Under the pieces are notes generated by a model that saw only the letters and a program-made list of their open reading frames with translations, was not told the DNA's origin and did not search any database. From Phycisphaerales bacterium UBA2218 (GTDB taxonomy: Bacteria > Planctomycetota > Phycisphaerae > Sedimentisphaerales > Anaerobacaceae), in assembly GCA_002327785.1 (NCBI GenBank), contig DCUI01000159.1, positions 153 to 7,482 of the forward strand: a stretch of DNA of 7,330 bases. The letters run 5' to 3'. A program made the position numbers and the translations under genes. This document shows positions 4,973 to 7,330 of this stretch, piece by piece. Position 1 is the stretch's first letter, and every line of letters begins with the position of its first letter.

Positions 4973-6685
4973 ATGGGAGCACGAGTCTCATTGCCGTTGG
5001 CCCTCCTGCTGTCTGTTGTCTGTGCGTCAGCCCGCGCGTCTACGCCGGAGCTTCGCGGCGTCTGGATGCACGCGACCCAGATCAAGACGCCCTCGCTGGC
5101 CGACGAGGCCATCGCAAGGATAGAGCGGGCCAATCTGAACACCGTCTTTCTCCTCGTCTGGTATTGGGGAGGCCAGGCGTTCTTCCAGAATTCATTGTGC
5201 CCGATGGCCGAGGGGGTCCAGGCCGGCTACGATCCACTGGGCTACATGATCGAGCAGTGCCACAAGCGGGACATCAAGGTGCATGCGTGGTTCGTCAACG
5301 GCTCCTACGGTTCCCAGGCGGTCCGGCACGTGCTCGACAAGCACCTGGACTGGGCCGTCCAGGATGGAGGGGCGGGAGCGCTCTGGTACGATTTCGGCAA
5401 GCCGCAGGTCCGTCGGTTCCAGAGTGACCTGATGATCGAGTGCCTCCGCAAGTATGACTTGGATGGCATCCACTTCGACTATATCCGCTACGGGCCGCAG
5501 CAGTGCTATTGCGGCTACTGCCAGGAAACGTTCGCCCGCCGATACGGCTTCGAGCCGATGACGGGGGATGGCCTCACGACCCTGCCTGCGGCCGCCGATA
5601 TCACGGCCAACCCGCTGGCCAAGCCCACCACCGCTGTGGTTCTGGCCGATTTCTCGGACGGCACGCCCGCCATTGCGATGAACAAGCTGGGCGAGGGGCC
5701 GGCGTTGCTGCTGAACTGGCACGCGGAGAACGAGATGCCGCCTGCCGTGGCCGAGACGGTCAAGCTCGCCTTCGGTGTCTGGACCACCGGGGGCGCCCAG
5801 GTCCACATCGCGACGACGGCCGCCACCCGCAGTGAGTACGGGACCGGTTCACTCGAGGCCGCCCGAGCCACCCTGACCCGGCTGGGCTATCGCCCGAAAT
5901 CCATTCCTGCCGAACAGATCGCGGGCCTGCCGGTCGGCAGCGTGCTGGTCCTGCCGGCGGTCTACATCATTCCGGAAAATACCGCTCGTGATCTGGAGCA
6001 ATTCGTTCGCAAGGGCGGCAAGCTGCTGATCATCGATGGTCCGGTCAAGTCCATGTCGCTGCCTGCGGTGCAGCGAATCACCGGCTTCGCCGGGACCGGC
6101 CGGTATATAAAGCGGCTGGAGATCATCCGCTCCACCGGTCGCAGCCCCCTTGTGCCGAGGGGCAAACATCACCTGGACCTCGCCCACTGGAGACGCCGGA
6201 TGGCCAAGTGGGCCGAGTTCCGCAAGCTGGGAGTCACCGAACTGGTTCGTGATGTCTATCGCCGGGCCAAGGGCCTCAAGCCGAACGTGCAGGTCTCCGC
6301 CGCGGTCTTTAGCTCGCTGGAATCGGCCGACTCGGTTTACCAGGACTGGCCCCGCTGGCTTCGCGAAAAGACGATCGATTTCGTGGTCCCGATGGCCTAC
6401 ACCCAGGACACCGCCGAGCTGGCCCGCCGGATCGCCGAGTGGAAGACCCTCGACCCGCAATTGCAGCGGATCATCCCCGGCCTGTCCATCTACCAGGAAA
6501 CCGGCGGTCAGACAACCACGCGGAACCTCAATCTCATCCGCAGCCAGCACCGCCTCTGCCGCCAGCAGGGCGCCCACGGCGTCAACTTCTTCTCGCTCCA
6601 ATACCTCAACGACCCGCTGATCTGGGTCTGCTGCACGGAGTTTTTTCCGGTCAAAGCTCCGGCCTACACGCCGCCTCGCCGGTGA
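4973..6685 (+). CDS. GHL10-type glycosyl hydrolase-like protein with inserted amidotransferase-like domain
   Basis: This 570-residue protein begins with a signal peptide (MGARVSLPLALLLSVVCASARA). A family-10 glycosyl-hydrolase-like (GHL10, formerly DUF187) TIM barrel follows: ELRGVWMHATQ (about 26-36), then HAWFVNG, DGIHFDYIRYG (164-174) with the conserved acidic strand end, and a C-x-C-x2-C cluster (178-183). The barrel resumes at about 404 with WRRRMAKWAEF, VYQDWPRWLREKTIDFVVPMAY (456-476) and a C-terminal GVNFFSLQYL strand. Between them, about 219-394 carries DFSDGTPAIAMNKLGEGPALLLNWH and VLVLPAVYIIPENTARDLEQFVRKGGKLLIIDG, which read like the glutamine-amidotransferase-like domain of GH42 or ThuA-type proteins, without an obvious nucleophile Cys. 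The usual GHL10 is about 400 residues, so the extra length equals this insert. The ATG at 4973 is preferred because it starts the signal peptide; an in-frame ATG at 4940 overlaps the prepilin gene. There is no clear ribosome-binding site, which suggests translational coupling. Predicted to be secreted and to act on a polysaccharide; substrate unknown. Confidence 0.85.
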   Translation: MGARVSLPLALLLSVVCASARASTPELRGVWMHATQIKTPSLADEAIARIERANLNTVFLLVWYWGGQAFFQNSLCPMAEGVQAGYDPLGYMIEQCHKRDIKVHAWFVNGSYGSQAVRHVLDKHLDWAVQDGGAGALWYDFGKPQVRRFQSDLMIECLRKYDLDGIHFDYIRYGPQQCYCGYCQETFARRYGFEPMTGDGLTTLPAAADITANPLAKPTTAVVLADFSDGTPAIAMNKLGEGPALLLNWHAENEMPPAVAETVKLAFGVWTTGGAQVHIATTAATRSEYGTGSLEAARATLTRLGYRPKSIPAEQIAGLPVGSVLVLPAVYIIPENTARDLEQFVRKGGKLLIIDGPVKSMSLPAVQRITGFAGTGRYIKRLEIIRSTGRSPLVPRGKHHLDLAHWRRRMAKWAEFRKLGVTELVRDVYRRAKGLKPNVQVSAAVFSSLESADSVYQDWPRWLREKTIDFVVPMAYTQDTAELARRIAEWKTLDPQLQRIIPGLSIYQETGGQTTTRNLNLIRSQHRLCRQQGAHGVNFFSLQYLNDPLIWVCCTEFFPVKAPAYTPPRR

Positions 6686-6700
6686 CCGGCAGTAGGCACA

Positions 6701-6756
6701 GTAGCACGGGCATCTTGCCCGTGATCCCAAATCCATGGGCGAGACGCCCATGCTAC
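6701..6756. repeat. Double-hairpin palindromic repeat, copy 1
   Basis: The unit starts GTAGCA and ends TGCTAC. Inside it CACGGGCA pairs with TGCCCGTG (6705-6712 with 6716-6723) around a TCT loop, and CATGGGCG pairs with CGCCCATG (6734-6741 with 6745-6752) around an AGA loop. It starts 15 bases after the hydrolase stop codon. The two halves are also inverted copies of each other with transition differences, so the whole unit is one long imperfect palindrome. The type is familiar to me from intergenic regions of planctomycetes. Confidence 0.88.
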
Positions 6757-6818
6757 CGAATGGAAATCTCGTTCGTCTTTCACCCTCAATGTGATAGACT
6801 GGTGGCATCGGGACGCAA

Positions 6819-6844
6819 CGGAGTACGCAGGGTTCGGAGTACGC
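6819..6844. repeat. Direct repeat CGGAGTACGC, two copies
   Basis: CGGAGTACGC occurs at 6819-6828 and again at 6835-6844, 16 bases start to start, between the two double-hairpin units. Function unknown; possibly the remains of another tandem repeat. Confidence 0.6.
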
Positions 6845-6857
6845 CCGTAGAGGCATA

Positions 6858-6913
6858 GTAGCACGGGCATCCTGCCCGTGATTCGGAATCCATGGGCGAG
6901 ACGCCCATGCTAT
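6858..6913. repeat. Double-hairpin palindromic repeat, copy 2
   Basis: This is the same 56-base unit as copy 1, 157 bases downstream and in the same orientation. Stems CACGGGCA/TGCCCGTG (6862-6869 with 6873-6880) and CATGGGCG/CGCCCATG (6891-6898 with 6902-6909) are identical to copy 1. By my count the copies differ at five positions: one in the first loop (TCC instead of TCT), three in the linker and the last base. Confidence 0.88.
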
Positions 6914-6993
6914 TGAAATGCCCTGCGGCCCCCGCCTTCGCGAGGGCGCGCATCACTACAAACGGGAGGTGGAGCATGAACATCACAACATGT

Positions 6994-7016
6994 CATTGCG
7001 AGCGCAGCGCGGCAAT
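6994..7016. repeat. CATTGCGAGCG-type interspersed palindrome
   Basis: ATTGC (6995-6999) pairs with GCAAT (7012-7016) around a GCGC-A-GCGC core. The run, continuing into TCTCGTCC, matches a short palindrome I know from many unrelated bacteria and archaea, where it gives spurious translations such as CHCERSAAIS. It is probably a mobile or structure-forming intergenic element. Recognition is from memory. Confidence 0.6.
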
Positions 7017-7067
7017 CTCGTCCCGGGGGTTGCTTGGGGCCGGGCTACATACACCACAAAACGACTT

Positions 7068-7097
7068 GCAACCGCAGATCAACGCTGATGAACGCGG
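7068..7097. repeat. AACCGCAGATC-type degenerate repeat
   Basis: The text AACCGCAGATC-AACGCTGATG-AACGCGG has a loose 10-11 base period. It resembles the 'CCGCAGATGAACGCAGATGAACGC' kind of intergenic repeat seen in many environmental bacterial genomes. I see no role in the neighbouring genes. Confidence 0.5.
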
Positions 7098-7126
7098 TCG
7101 GGCATTGGCCGTGAGCCGGGATCGAC

Positions 7127-7153
7127 TCACGCAAAGACGCGGGGACGCAGGGG
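7127..7153. repeat. CGC-phased short repeat
   Basis: After TCA, the sequence reads CGCAAAGA-CGCGGGGA-CGCAGGGG (7130-7153), three units of 8 bases each starting with CGC. It belongs to the 'CACGCAAAGACGC' type of interspersed repeat known to yield spurious SRKDAK-like translations. Confidence 0.55.
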
Positions 7154-7156
7154 GAG

Positions 7157-7173
7157 GGTGGGCTATGCCCACC
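7157..7173. repeat. Triloop hairpin GGTGGGC-TAT-GCCCACC
   Basis: GGTGGGC (7157-7163) and GCCCACC (7167-7173) form a perfect 7-bp stem with a TAT loop, 27 bases ahead of the ATG at 7201. It lies just before the ribosome-binding site of the last gene, so in mRNA it could affect its translation or mRNA stability. The design of a stem with a three-base loop is the same as in the double-hairpin units. Confidence 0.65.
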
Positions 7174-7200
7174 GTTCATCAAACGGATCGGAGGCAGAAC

Positions 7201-7330
7201 ATGATCACTTCAAGCAGATCGCAAGCGTATGTCCTAACAGTACTCTTCCTCTTGACCTTCGTTTCCACCGCCGTAGCCAAATACAGCGGCGGGACGGGAG
7301 AACCCAACGACCCGTACCAGATCGCCACGG
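7201..7330 (+). CDS. Secreted protein of planctomycete type, 5' part only
   Basis: The first 43 codons are present and the frame runs off the window. GGAGG (7190-7194) six bases before the ATG supports this start. Residues 1-26 (MITSSRSQAYVLTVLFLLTF, then VSTAVA) are a clear Sec signal peptide with an A-x-A site, and the mature protein begins KYSGGTGEPNDPYQIAT. That opening is a familiar feature of large secreted planctomycete proteins that continue with GLUG-type repeats or right-handed beta-helices, which are thought to act on the cell surface or on polysaccharides. The rest is outside the window, so the domain content is unknown. A second in-frame ATG at 6976 with a strong ribosome-binding site exists upstream (see findings); I prefer 7201 because it puts the signal peptide at the true N terminus. 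Confidence 0.82.
   Translation, partial: MITSSRSQAYVLTVLFLLTFVSTAVAKYSGGTGEPNDPYQIAT

Larger units (their letters stand above)
6686..7200. other. Repeat mosaic spacer
   Basis: About 515 bases between the hydrolase and the last gene contain at least six different repeat-like elements and no protein-like frame of their own. In order: a double-hairpin unit (6701-6756); a 10-bp direct repeat (6819-6844); a second double-hairpin unit (6858-6913); a CGCC/GGCG element around TCGCGA (about 6932-6948); an ATTGCGAGCGCAGCGCGGCAAT-like element (6994-7016); an AACCGCAGATC-type element (7068-7097); a CGC-phased repeat (7127-7153); and a triloop hairpin (7157-7173). Confidence 0.75.

Noticed and set aside
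5849..6856. Long minus-strand frame opposite the hydrolase gene
   Set aside because: It is a shadow of the high-GC coding strand, and its first residues are translated from the repeat units.
6701..7173. CRISPR array
   Set aside because: There are only two copies of the main repeat, they are internally palindromic at 56 bases, the spacer between is 101 bases containing another repeat, and no cas gene is present.

Overview
The window most likely comes from a member of the PVC superphylum, probably Planctomycetota of the Phycisphaerae/Sedimentisphaerales kind. Four things suggest this: a type II-secretion-style prepilin with an Ala-Phe cleavage site and a C-terminal D-x-H-V motif; a GHL10-family glycoside hydrolase; a sulfatase fragment; and a secreted protein beginning KYSGGTGEPNDPYQIAT after its signal peptide. 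The spacer before that last gene is packed with short palindromic repeats of kinds I recognise from planctomycete and other environmental genomes. Taxonomy is inferred from style, not from a marker gene.

Layout. Positions 1-406 (minus) hold the C-terminal third of a sulfatase with no N-terminal part. A plus-strand gene for an exported O-methyltransferase (487-1212) sits where the rest would be. Next come a small DUF4405 membrane protein (1379-1906, plus) and, convergent to it, an internally deleted YitT-family membrane protein (1938-2447, minus). Upstream of that on the same strand is an Rnk/GreA-C-type protein with an unrecognised N-terminal domain (2640-3341, minus). A gene-free stretch of about 860 bases (3342-4202) carries near-consensus sigma70-type promoters: one very good on the minus strand, a divergent weaker one, and one just ahead of the prepilin gene. 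The prepilin (4203-4964) and GHL10 hydrolase (4973-6685) genes are 8 bases apart and look like one transcription unit. The spacer 6686-7200 is a mosaic of repeats. The last gene (7201 to the edge) is the start of a secreted protein.

How the genes fit together. The recognisable theme is the cell surface and breakdown of polysaccharide: a decayed sulfatase, a hydrolase-like enzyme coupled to a pseudopilin, and a secreted repeat-type protein. The DUF4405, YitT and Rnk-like genes do not form an obvious pathway with these.

I found no CRISPR array, tRNA, rRNA, transposase or recognisable defence cassette. The most unusual items are the Rnk-like fusion, the GHL10 barrel apparently interrupted by a glutamine-amidotransferase-like domain, the in-frame internal deletion in YitT, and the double-hairpin 56-nt repeat whose two copies differ almost only outside the stems.
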